Below are positions 1 through 6,428 of a DNA stretch of 10,407 nucleotides, piece by piece. Within the stretch, counting starts at the first letter, position 1. Each line of letters begins with the position of its first letter. The notes below the pieces were generated by a model. It searched no databases. It was not told where the DNA came from and saw nothing but the letters and a program-made list of their open reading frames with translations. Origin of the DNA: Campylobacterales bacterium (lineage in GTDB: Bacteria; Campylobacterota; Campylobacteria; Campylobacterales; JALSKU01); assembly GCA_027023175.1 (NCBI GenBank), contig JALVWW010000175.1:1-10407 (forward strand), in the 5' to 3' direction. The translations under genes were made by a program, and so were the position numbers.

Positions 1-176
1 GGATCAGGATAATTTCCTCCTGCATAACCACTCTTTGCGTCAATAACACCTTTCAATGAGTCAAAATATTTTTCAACCCCCCAAAAACAGCCTGCTGCAA
101 AAACAATGCTTTGTTGGCGTGCCTGTACCTGCAATGACATGATAAGTACTCCTATGATAAATATAATTTTTTTCAT
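1..176 (-). CDS. msrA: Peptide methionine sulfoxide reductase MsrA, exported (partial; C-terminus beyond the left edge)
   Basis: Only the first 58 codons are visible. MsrA reduces methionine-S-sulfoxide in oxidised proteins with thiol reductant. The family signature GCFWGVEKYF lies at residues 29-38, with the catalytic cysteine at residue 30, followed by the typical SGYAGG at 49-54. Residues 1-19 (MKKIIFIIGVLIMSLQVQA) form a short positively charged, hydrophobic signal peptide ending in an AxA-like site (VQA), so the long form should act in the periplasm. The start at 176 is preceded by AGGAG at a good distance. A second ATG at 140 has its own Shine-Dalgarno sequence and would give a cytoplasmic form. 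The gene follows prmC on the same strand after 46 bases. Whether an MsrB domain is fused downstream cannot be seen. Confidence 0.9.
   Translation of the reverse strand, partial: MKKIIFIIGVLIMSLQVQARQQSIVFAAGCFWGVEKYFDSLKGVIDAKSGYAGGNYPD
138..153 (-). promoter_or_regulatory. Internal start codon plus Shine-Dalgarno within msrA
   Basis: Reading on the minus strand, AGGAGT (148-153) is followed after seven bases by an in-frame ATG (138-140), codon 13 of msrA. This start would delete most of the signal peptide and leave an intact catalytic domain. The spacing and strength look as good as those of the upstream start. The signal is visible in sequence; its use is inferred. Confidence 0.4.
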
Positions 177-200
177 TTTTTCTCCTGTAAATAATAAAAT

Positions 201-206
201 ATTGTA
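201..206 (-). promoter_or_regulatory. Candidate -10 element for msrA
   Basis: TACAAT on the minus strand, 25 bases upstream of the msrA start and inside the 46-base prmC-msrA gap. No properly spaced -35 is seen, which is common in Campylobacterota sigma-70 promoters. The gap is otherwise AT-rich with no hairpin, so msrA may equally be read from the upstream operon. Confidence 0.3.
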
Positions 207-222
207 ACACTTTATTGTAAAT

Positions 223-1056
223 TTAATGTTTAGCCACAAAACCTCTGTCAAGTCCTGCCAAATCTTTATAAAAATAAAAATCTTCAAAACCTCTGTTTTT
301 TAAATATCTACTGATACTTTCTCTTTGGTCATATCCCATTTCACAAGCTAAAAACAAAACGCTTTTTTCTTTTGCAATATCAACTATATCAAAAAGTATC
401 TCATCTCCTATGTCTCCTCCAAATATTGCCTCTTTGGGCTCATACTCCAAAGGCTTTTGAATTTTGAAATCATTTGCAACATATGGAGGATTTGAGACAA
501 TGATATCTATCTCTTCTTCGATACCGTCAAGATATGATGCATGATAGAGTTTAACTCTATCCTTAAGAGCATACTTTTTTATATTTCTCTTTGCTATTTG
601 CAAAGCATCTTTTGAAATATCCGTAGCTGTTATCTTGGCATTTGGTAGCAAAAGTGCCAACATTATAGAAATAATACCGCTTCCGGTACCGATTTCAGCG
701 ATAGATAACTGCCTGGCTTGAAACTCTTTTGCATTTTTTACAACTTCATCTATAAGAAGCTCTGTCTCAGGTCTTGGTATCAAAGCACCTTTGTCTATAA
801 AAAATTCTCTGGAGTAAAAGCTTACTTTTTTTGTGATATACTCTATAGGCTCATCCTCCGCCCTTCTTTCAACCAATCTCTTAAACTTCTTATACTCTTT
901 AAACTCATCATTTTCATGCAAAAAAAGATAGCTCTCATCTACTTTTAAAAGATATTTAAGAAGTATAATTGCCTCTTTTTGAGGGATATCGCTTATATCT
1001 TTTAAAACAGCTCTGGCTTCTTTAATGGCCTCTTTGATAGTTTTGTTTTTACTCAT
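223..1056 (-). CDS. prmC: Release factor glutamine methyltransferase PrmC (HemK)
   Basis: 277 residues, the normal family length. PrmC methylates the glutamine of the GGQ motif in peptide release factors RF1/RF2 using S-adenosylmethionine, a cytoplasmic step that speeds translation termination. An N-terminal helical domain (about 1-75) is followed by the conserved LIPRPETE (92-99), the SAM-binding glycine motif EIGTGSG (121-127) and the catalytic substrate-binding NPPY (189-192). The near-C-terminal KDLAGLDRGFVA is also typical. I chose the ATG at 1056; the frame stays open to a GTG at 1068, but that would add only four residues. The ATG overlaps the end of the M48 protease gene by eight bases, which suggests translational coupling. 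No strong ribosome site precedes it. Confidence 0.95.
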   Translation of the reverse strand: MSKNKTIKEAIKEARAVLKDISDIPQKEAIILLKYLLKVDESYLFLHENDEFKEYKKFKRLVERRAEDEPIEYITKKVSFYSREFFIDKGALIPRPETELLIDEVVKNAKEFQARQLSIAEIGTGSGIISIMLALLLPNAKITATDISKDALQIAKRNIKKYALKDRVKLYHASYLDGIEEEIDIIVSNPPYVANDFKIQKPLEYEPKEAIFGGDIGDEILFDIVDIAKEKSVLFLACEMGYDQRESISRYLKNRGFEDFYFYKDLAGLDRGFVAKH

Positions 1057-2296
1057 TGTTTGCCGCACAGCTCTCTTTTAGGGCACTGTTGTCTTCATGG
1101 TACTTTTTGCCCAGCCTTTTGAGTCTTTCTATCAATGGCGGATGGGTAAAGTAAAAGAAAATATACAATGGATGTGCTCTTGGGAAACTTTTATTTTCAT
1201 TTGCAAGTTTTTCCAGTGCATTAGCCAAAACCTCACCGCTTTCACACTCACTTCCATACTCATCTGCAGCATACTCGTTATGCCTGCTTAAAAGTCCCAT
1301 AATAGGCATAAAAACAAATGCAACTATAGGAGAGAGAAGTAAAAAGAAAGCTATAATGGTATAAGGAGTTTTATCAAGTCCAAAACTCAAAAAAAGCTCT
1401 CTTGGCAAATTTCCAAATATAAAAAACATTAAAAACAAAAGTCCGCCCATCATAAAGATATTTTTTATGATGTCTTTATGTTTAAAATGCCCTAACTCAT
1501 GACCTAAAACCGCCAAAAGTTCGGGTTTGGTTAATTTTTTTATCAAAGTATCAAACAAAACTACTCTTTTAGAGCTTCCAAGACCTCCAAAGTAGGCATT
1601 GAGTCTATTGTCTCTTTTGCTGGCATCCATGGTAAAAATACCGCTGCTTTTAAGTCCGGCTTTTTGCATCAATGCCTCTATCGACTCTTTTAAACTCTCA
1701 TCTTCAAGCGGGATAAATTTATTGAAAAGCGGAGCTATAAAAGTAGGATATATCAAATTTATTCCCACTATAATGATAAATATAAAAACAAAACTCCATA
1801 GCCACCACAAAGCAAATGACGATATGATATAACTGACCACAAGCACAACCAACGAACCAAAAACCAAAAACAACACAGCAGACTTGAGCAAATCACTTAA
1901 AAACATTTTTGGTGTCATATTGCTAAAGCCAAACTTTTTATCGAGATAAAACTTGCTGTATAATTCAAAAGGAAGCGAGACTATATAGTTGATAATGATA
2001 AACAAATCAACATAAACAACCGACTTTAAAAGAGTATTGTCTATACCTATCACACTATCCAGCCATCTCAAGCCAAACCCAACCCAAAATATAAACAGGA
2101 CATAATCAAACAAAGAGTTTAGTATATTCATCCTCTCAGTTGCTATCTTATAATCAGCGGCATCTTTATATCTCTTTGCATCAAGTATAACAGGTGCCAA
2201 ATGCTTTGCCCTTGAGACATAACCCACTTCCATCACAGAAACATAAACTTTTATCAAAATATATAAAAAATATATCACTCCCACTTCTAAAACCAT
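1049..2296 (-). CDS. M48 family zinc metalloprotease, Ste24/CAAX prenyl protease 1 type, integral membrane
   Basis: 415 residues from the ATG at 2296, which has AAGG at a suitable distance; the open frame extends upstream to a TTG at 2377, but that extension lacks support. The zinc-binding HELGH motif is at residues 266-270 and the third ligand is the glutamate of RHNEYAADEY near residue 341. A THPP..ER motif follows near the C-terminus, as in the Ste24 subfamily. About seven hydrophobic segments can be drawn (roughly 2-20, 63-80, 91-109, 138-160, 163-185, 280-296, 312-335), matching the helix count of ZMPSTE24. Bacteria do not prenylate CAAX proteins, so the role is probably membrane or envelope protein turnover, by analogy with other bacterial M48 proteases. 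The gene is first in a unit with prmC. Confidence 0.92.
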   Translation of the reverse strand: MVLEVGVIYFLYILIKVYVSVMEVGYVSRAKHLAPVILDAKRYKDAADYKIATERMNILNSLFDYVLFIFWVGFGLRWLDSVIGIDNTLLKSVVYVDLFIIINYIVSLPFELYSKFYLDKKFGFSNMTPKMFLSDLLKSAVLFLVFGSLVVLVVSYIISSFALWWLWSFVFIFIIIVGINLIYPTFIAPLFNKFIPLEDESLKESIEALMQKAGLKSSGIFTMDASKRDNRLNAYFGGLGSSKRVVLFDTLIKKLTKPELLAVLGHELGHFKHKDIIKNIFMMGGLLFLMFFIFGNLPRELFLSFGLDKTPYTIIAFFLLLSPIVAFVFMPIMGLLSRHNEYAADEYGSECESGEVLANALEKLANENKSFPRAHPLYIFFYFTHPPLIERLKRLGKKYHEDNSALKESCAANNE

Positions 2297-2332
2297 AAAT
2301 AAGACCTTTTTTGTATTAATAATTTTTTTCGT

Positions 2333-2338
2333 ATTGTA
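2333..2338 (-). promoter_or_regulatory. Candidate -10 element for the M48 protease-prmC unit
   Basis: TACAAT on the minus strand, 36 bases upstream of the protease start, within the divergent spacer. No convincing -35 is present. A second TATAAT-like site on the same strand lies inside the inverted repeat at 2363-2368, so the true position is uncertain. Confidence 0.3.
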
Positions 2339-2359
2339 CCCAAAGTAGATTAAACTCTC

Positions 2360-2377
2360 TTGATTATATAAAATCAA
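2360..2377. repeat. Inverted repeat TTGATT-N6-AATCAA in the divergent spacer
   Basis: Perfect six-base arms (2360-2365 and 2372-2377) separated by ATATAA. It sits between two divergent transcription units and overlaps a minus-strand TATAAT. The arms resemble an FNR/CRP half-site (TTGAT...ATCAA), but the centre is eight bases rather than the four of an FNR box. It is a possible operator and could also be a chance palindrome in AT-rich DNA. Confidence 0.3.
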
Positions 2378-2420
2378 TTAAAAAACTTATTTTTATAATG
2401 AAACAATTTTAGAATTTATA

Positions 2421-2429
2421 TGGTATAAT
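2421..2429 (+). promoter_or_regulatory. Extended -10 promoter for the aspartoacylase gene
   Basis: TGGTATAAT: a perfect TATAAT (2424-2429) with an upstream TG, the extended -10 form. It is 21 bases before the start codon, leaving a short leader that carries AGGAG at 2441-2445, five bases from the ATG. There is no clear -35. This is the best promoter match in the window. Confidence 0.55.
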
Positions 2430-2450
2430 TCTCTTTTAACAGGAGTAAAT

Positions 2451-3341
2451 ATGCAAAATATGATAAAAAAACTTGCCATTACAGGCGGTACTCACGGAAA
2501 TGAACTGACCGGAGTTTACCTCATAAACAAATTTAAGAAAAATCCAAAACTTATCCAAAGAGAGGGTTTTGAAACCATTATAATGCATAACAATTTAAAA
2601 GCTATGCAAAAATGTACAAGATATATAGACAAAGATTTAAACAGAACTTTCAAAACAGAGGATTTAAATGACCCGAACAAAGCAGACTATGAAGATCTGC
2701 TTGCAAAAGTTATCAATGCAAAACTTGGCCCGAAAGGTTCAGAACACCCAAATGTTGACTTTATAGTTGACTTACACTCTACCACCTCAAACATGGGGCT
2801 TTCTATCGTTATAGACGAGGGAAGCAAATTGACCTGGCAAGTAGCAGCATACCTGAAAGAGATGGAACCGAGAGTCAATATATTTAGATGGAAAGGTGAT
2901 ACAAAAGATGTATCTTTTGTCAATTCGATTGCCAAAAATGGATTTGCTATAGAGGTTGGAGCCATACCACAGGGAGTTTTAAGGTCTGATCTCTTTTTTG
3001 ATACTGAAAAACTTATACATCATATTTTGGACTTTATAGAAAAATTAAACAATAAAAAATTTCAAAAAAATTATACAAGCATTGAGATATATGACCATAT
3101 AGAGCTTCTTGACTTTCCAAGAGATGAAAACGGAGATATTGTTGCTATGGTTCATCCCTCTTTGCAGGACAAAGACTATACGAAATTAAAAAAAGGAGAT
3201 CCTCTTTTTATCACACTTGAAGGAGAGGATATAATTTACGACAAAGACGAGGAAGTTTATCCTCTGTTTATAAATGAAGCGGCATATTATGAAAAAGGGT
3301 TTGCAATGTGTCTGACTCAAAAAAAGGTGATAAAAATATAA
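2451..3341 (+). CDS. Aspartoacylase (N-acyl-L-aspartate amidohydrolase), animal ASPA-like
   Basis: 296 residues. The family hydrolyses N-acetyl-aspartate, or related N-acyl amino acids, to the free amino acid and carboxylate with one zinc ion. Zinc ligands are seen in GGTHGNE (His15, Glu18) and DLHS (His109). The substrate arginine motif KDLNR is at 61-65 and the catalytic glutamate is Glu168 in FAIEVG. The C-terminal domain carries HPSLQDKDY (235-243), GDPLF and NEAAYYEKGFA (275-285), matching my memory of human ASPA almost segment by segment. The start at 2451 is chosen over the ATG at 2460 because AGGAG is correctly spaced for it. The gene stands alone, diverging from the M48 protease and converging on pyruvate kinase with one base between stop codons. 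Physiological substrate is unknown; N-acetyl-aspartate or another N-acyl amino acid is inferred. Confidence 0.88.
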   Translation: MQNMIKKLAITGGTHGNELTGVYLINKFKKNPKLIQREGFETIIMHNNLKAMQKCTRYIDKDLNRTFKTEDLNDPNKADYEDLLAKVINAKLGPKGSEHPNVDFIVDLHSTTSNMGLSIVIDEGSKLTWQVAAYLKEMEPRVNIFRWKGDTKDVSFVNSIAKNGFAIEVGAIPQGVLRSDLFFDTEKLIHHILDFIEKLNNKKFQKNYTSIEIYDHIELLDFPRDENGDIVAMVHPSLQDKDYTKLKKGDPLFITLEGEDIIYDKDEEVYPLFINEAAYYEKGFAMCLTQKKVIKI

Positions 3342-3342
3342 A

Positions 3343-4788
3343 TTACATCACAAAGTCGGCATAGTACTCCATCTGTTCTCTTTTTAGTATCCTTATAAAG
3401 TTTGTACTTCCCGGGACTCCCGTAGGAAAACCTGCAGTTACGATGTAGGTTTTATCCAAATCCACTATCTTTTTGATAATAGCCCTACTTAAAACCGAAG
3501 CCAGTATCAGGTTGAGATTCATTTTTTCTACACACATTGTCGGCACTACACCCCAAACGAGAGTCAAAGACCTGGCAGTCTCATCATCGTGAGTTATGGC
3601 ACAAATAGGCTGCTTTATCCTGTATCTTGAAAGTTTTTTAGCTGAGCCTCCCGAGCTTGTTATGGCAAGAATACCCTCAACTTTCAAATCTTTTGCCAAT
3701 TTTGCGGTAGCCGATGAAATGATGTCTGTCTCATCATTGAACTTATATCTGTCAAATTTGTTATATGGATAAACAGTTTCGGTTTCCATTATAGTATTTG
3801 ACATAACCTCTACTACATTTACAGGATACTTTCCTATAGCACTCTCTTCAGAGAGCATAACAGCATCAGTTCCATCAAGAACAGCATTTGCCACATCGCT
3901 TATCTCGGCTCTTGTTGCAGTCTCTTTTTCAGCCATAGACAAAAGCATCTGAGTAGCGGTTATAACCGGCTTGGCAGCGGCATTGGCTTTTCGTATGATT
4001 CTTTTTTGGATGCTTGGTACTTTATAGTAAGGCACTTCTATGCCCAGGTCCCCTCTGGCCACCATTACTCCGTCGCTCTCTTTTATAATTTCATCGATGT
4101 TTTCTACTGCATCAAACTTTTCTATCTTGGCAATAACCTGTGCCTTTGAGCCATATTTTTTTAAAACTTCTCTTGCTTTTTTGATATCGTTTGCATTTTG
4201 CACAAAAGAGATAGCAACAAAATCTACACCATTTTTGGCACCCCACTTCATATCTTCTTCATCTTTTTTTGTAATGATATCGATATTTAGTCTGGTATTT
4301 GGGAAATTTACACCCTTGTTAGATGACAGCTTACCTCTGTTTTCTATCTTAGCTATAACTTTTTCACCTGTTTGGATAACTTTTGCTTTTATATTTCCGT
4401 CATAGAGATATATGTATTCACCGACTTTTAGTTTATCAAGTATCTCGGGTCTGTTTATACTCAGCTCATATTCACCCTCTGCTATTTTCTTCCCTGTTAT
4501 CTCTTTTTTGATAAATAAAAGAGTATCTCCCTCTTTTAGCTCAAAATCACCCTCAAGCTGACCGACTCTTATCTTTGGTCCGCAAATATCCTGCAATACT
4601 CCGATATAAGCATTTGTATTTTTTTCGGCACTTCTTATATGATTTAATACTTTTGAATGATACTCGTGTGTACCGTGACTGAAATTCAGCCTAAATACAT
4701 TCACACCTGCTTTTATAAGCCCTTCAAGCACCTCTATAGAGTCACTTGCCGGTCCAATGGTAGCTAAAATTTTTGTTCTTTTTTTCAT
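3343..4788 (-). CDS. pyk: Pyruvate kinase
   Basis: 481 residues, the usual bacterial length. It converts phosphoenolpyruvate and ADP to pyruvate and ATP, the last step of glycolysis, in the cytoplasm as a tetramer. The N-terminus KILATIGPAS and LNFSHGT (residues 34-40) are classic. The B domain runs from about 70 to 170. The catalytic lysine is Lys221 in AKIEK, the metal-binding signature MVARGDLGIEV is at 242-252, and TRAEISDVANAVLDGTDAVMLSEE follows at 292-315. The C-terminal allosteric domain is complete and ends at 481. The start at 4788 is supported by AAGGAA six bases upstream; the open frame extends ten codons further without support. It is last in the long minus-strand run but has its own extended -10 in the 51-base gap. 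One odd point: ATQMLLSM replaces the more usual ATQML(D/E)SM. Confidence 0.97.
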   Translation of the reverse strand: MKKRTKILATIGPASDSIEVLEGLIKAGVNVFRLNFSHGTHEYHSKVLNHIRSAEKNTNAYIGVLQDICGPKIRVGQLEGDFELKEGDTLLFIKKEITGKKIAEGEYELSINRPEILDKLKVGEYIYLYDGNIKAKVIQTGEKVIAKIENRGKLSSNKGVNFPNTRLNIDIITKKDEEDMKWGAKNGVDFVAISFVQNANDIKKAREVLKKYGSKAQVIAKIEKFDAVENIDEIIKESDGVMVARGDLGIEVPYYKVPSIQKRIIRKANAAAKPVITATQMLLSMAEKETATRAEISDVANAVLDGTDAVMLSEESAIGKYPVNVVEVMSNTIMETETVYPYNKFDRYKFNDETDIISSATAKLAKDLKVEGILAITSSGGSAKKLSRYRIKQPICAITHDDETARSLTLVWGVVPTMCVEKMNLNLILASVLSRAIIKKIVDLDKTYIVTAGFPTGVPGSTNFIRILKREQMEYYADFVM

Positions 4789-4808
4789 AATCTTTCCTTC
4801 TGTAAAAC

Positions 4809-4817
4809 AGTATATCA
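4809..4817 (-). promoter_or_regulatory. Extended -10 promoter for pyk
   Basis: On the minus strand TGATATACT, a TGn plus TATACT, 20 bases before the pyk start codon. No good -35 is seen. Together with the 51-base gap after the preceding gene it suggests that pyk can be transcribed independently of the trpC-HIT unit. Confidence 0.45.
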
Positions 4818-4839
4818 AATAATAATAACATTTTGATAA

Positions 4840-5142
4840 CTAATTTTGAAGTCTGTTTTTTATACTCTCTATCTTTGAAGCCATTGCGTTGGTTCTATCC
4901 TTTCTGATATCAAACTTTACAGTGGCATAAACTCTGTTTGCATAGGGCTCAAGTACTTTGTATGACTTTTCTATCACTTCCAGTGCCTTTTGCAGTGTTT
5001 GGGTTTCTATGATAGTTCCCATTGGAGTCAATTGATACTTTATACCACTATCATCTATCATTTTTATGACTTTGGATACATATTCACTTACACTTTCACC
5101 TTTGTCTGTAGGAAATATGGCAAACTCCATCAATACACTCAT
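4840..5142 (-). CDS. MTH1187-family thiamine-binding protein (DUF77)
   Basis: 100 residues, the full length of this small single-domain family. Members have a ferredoxin-like fold and form tetramers; characterised members bind thiamine or related ligands, but the physiological role is unsettled. Family features seen are the N-terminal strand MSVLMEFAIFPTDKGESVS, the SGIKYQLTPMGTIIET segment at 32-47, and the C-terminal RVYATVKFDIRKDR near 70-83. The start codon overlaps the stop of the HIT gene as ATGA, so the two are almost certainly co-translated. Thiamine diphosphate is the cofactor of pyruvate-using enzymes, which makes the pyk neighbour suggestive but not proof of a link. Confidence 0.85.
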   Translation of the reverse strand: MSVLMEFAIFPTDKGESVSEYVSKVIKMIDDSGIKYQLTPMGTIIETQTLQKALEVIEKSYKVLEPYANRVYATVKFDIRKDRTNAMASKIESIKNRLQN

Positions 5143-5642
5143 TTCACTTCCTCTATATATTTTGGCAGCAACTCTTTTATTTTTTTATAAACTCTTAAAA
5201 ACTCTGTAGAGTAAACTCTTGTTTCGCCTATCGTGGTTATAAAGTTAGTATCTCTCTCCCACCTTGGAACTATGTGAAGATGGATGTGTTCTGCTATGCC
5301 GGCACCTGCACTACTGCCTAAATTCATACCGATATTTACCCCTTTTGCTCCAAAGCCCTCTTTCATCATTTTTACTGACTTTTGAGCCAATTTACTCATA
5401 TCTATCCATGTATTTTCATCAAGATTTTCCAAAGCATCGGTATGAAGATGGGGTATTATCATAAAATGGCCGGGGTTGTAGGGATATTTATTCATCACCA
5501 TAAAACAGACTTTATCCCTGTATAGCACAAAATGCTCTTCATCAAGAGAAGGATTTTTTGAAATATGGCAAAACACGCAACCTTCTATCTTTTTTTTAGT
5601 AACATAATCACTCCTCCAGGGAGCGTAAAGATACTCCATCAT
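5139..5642 (-). CDS. HIT-family nucleotide hydrolase/phosphorylase
   Basis: 167 residues. The histidine triad is HIHLHIV at 119-125; by family knowledge the middle histidine (His121) is the nucleophile. The flanking IVPRWERDTNF and the N-terminal YAPWR are typical of the branch that includes the mycobacterial Ap4A phosphorylase Rv2613c, so a dinucleoside polyphosphate such as Ap4A is a reasonable substrate guess. A CVFC pair (Cys22, Cys25) may contribute to a zinc site, as in GalT-like HIT proteins. The first ATG (5642) overlaps the trpC stop as ATGA; a second ATG follows immediately and could also be used. The gene is embedded between trpC and the thiamine-binding gene with four-base overlaps on both sides. 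Confidence 0.9.
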   Translation of the reverse strand: MMEYLYAPWRSDYVTKKKIEGCVFCHISKNPSLDEEHFVLYRDKVCFMVMNKYPYNPGHFMIIPHLHTDALENLDENTWIDMSKLAQKSVKMMKEGFGAKGVNIGMNLGSSAGAGIAEHIHLHIVPRWERDTNFITTIGETRVYSTEFLRVYKKIKELLPKYIEEVK

Positions 5643-6427
5643 TCAACCCTCTTAAACTCTTCAAGAGCCTTGGCGATACTCTCTTGTCTCATAAAGTACT
5701 CTCCTATCAAAAATGCATCCACTCCGATAGAGTGAAGTCTTTTTATACTCTCTTTATCACTTATACCACTCTCGGCTACGATTATCTTACCGTTTGGTAT
5801 GAGTGGTATAAGCCTATCACAAAGCTGCATATCCATTTCAAAAGTTTCAAGATTTCTGTGATTGATCCCTATAATATCAGCTCCGGCATATATGGCTTTT
5901 GTCAGATCCTCTTTATCATGAATTTCAACTAAAGCTTCCATGCCAAGATGTCTTGTATAGTTAAGTAACTCTTTTAACTCCTTTTTACTTAGAGCCTTTG
6001 CGATAAGCAGAACAAAATCAGCCCCGTAAACCAAAGCCTCAACAAGCTGATACTTATCTATGATAAAATCTTTTCTTAAAAGCGGAGTTGAGACATATCT
6101 TCTTATACCTGTAAGATACTCCAAACTTCCTTGAAAAAAGAAAGGCTCAGTTAAAACTGATATAGCATTTGCTCCTGCTCTTTCATACTCTTGAGCAATA
6201 ACCAATGGATCAAAATCCTCCTTTATCACTCCTTTGCTAGGACTTGCTTTTTTTACTTCTGCTATTATTCTGTATGGCTCATCTTTTGTAGAGGCTAGAT
6301 ACTCTTTTACATCCCTTGGGACATAGGGATTATAGGCTAAACTTCTTCCAAGCCAATCTAGTGAAAACTCCTTTTTCTTTTTTTTAAGTTCCTCTTTTGT
6401 CTTTTTTATTATATCATCAAGAATCAT
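5639..6427 (-). CDS. trpC: Indole-3-glycerol phosphate synthase
   Basis: 262 residues, a stand-alone (beta/alpha)8 barrel. It closes and decarboxylates carboxyphenylamino-deoxyribulose phosphate to indole-3-glycerol phosphate in tryptophan synthesis. Recognisable active-site elements are AEVKKASPSKG (Glu57, Lys59, Ser61), LLRKDF (Lys119), LVEIH (Glu168), GINHRNL (Asn189) and VAESGI (Glu219, Ser220). The GINHRNL loop has His where GINNRNL is more usual. The ATG at 6427 lies one base after the stop of the TPR lipoprotein gene, and AAGG within that gene's end may serve as ribosome site. No other trp gene is in the window, so the pathway is split across the chromosome. No attenuator or leader peptide is seen. 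Confidence 0.97.
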   Translation of the reverse strand: MILDDIIKKTKEELKKKKKEFSLDWLGRSLAYNPYVPRDVKEYLASTKDEPYRIIAEVKKASPSKGVIKEDFDPLVIAQEYERAGANAISVLTEPFFFQGSLEYLTGIRRYVSTPLLRKDFIIDKYQLVEALVYGADFVLLIAKALSKKELKELLNYTRHLGMEALVEIHDKEDLTKAIYAGADIIGINHRNLETFEMDMQLCDRLIPLIPNGKIIVAESGISDKESIKRLHSIGVDAFLIGEYFMRQESIAKALEEFKRVE

Positions 6428-6428
6428 C

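Noticed and set aside
2297..2377. Upstream extension of the M48 protease by 27 residues from a TTG
   Set aside because: The extension lacks a ribosome site and crosses the likely promoter; the ATG at 2296 has AAGG at good spacing and starts directly with the first membrane segment.
2360..2377. Canonical FNR box (TTGAT-N4-ATCAA)
   Set aside because: The half-sites are right but the spacer is eight bases, not four, so it is kept only as an unassigned inverted repeat.
4236..4250. TGGCAC-N5-TTCA, resembling a sigma-54 -24/-12 promoter, of interest because rpoN is in the window
   Set aside because: It is inside pyk on the antisense strand, the -12 half deviates from TTGC, and no gene starts downstream on that strand.
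4040..4405. Plus-strand open frame of 121 codons opposite pyk
   Set aside because: It is a shadow of a strongly conserved gene, with no ribosome site and a composition dictated by the pyk codons.
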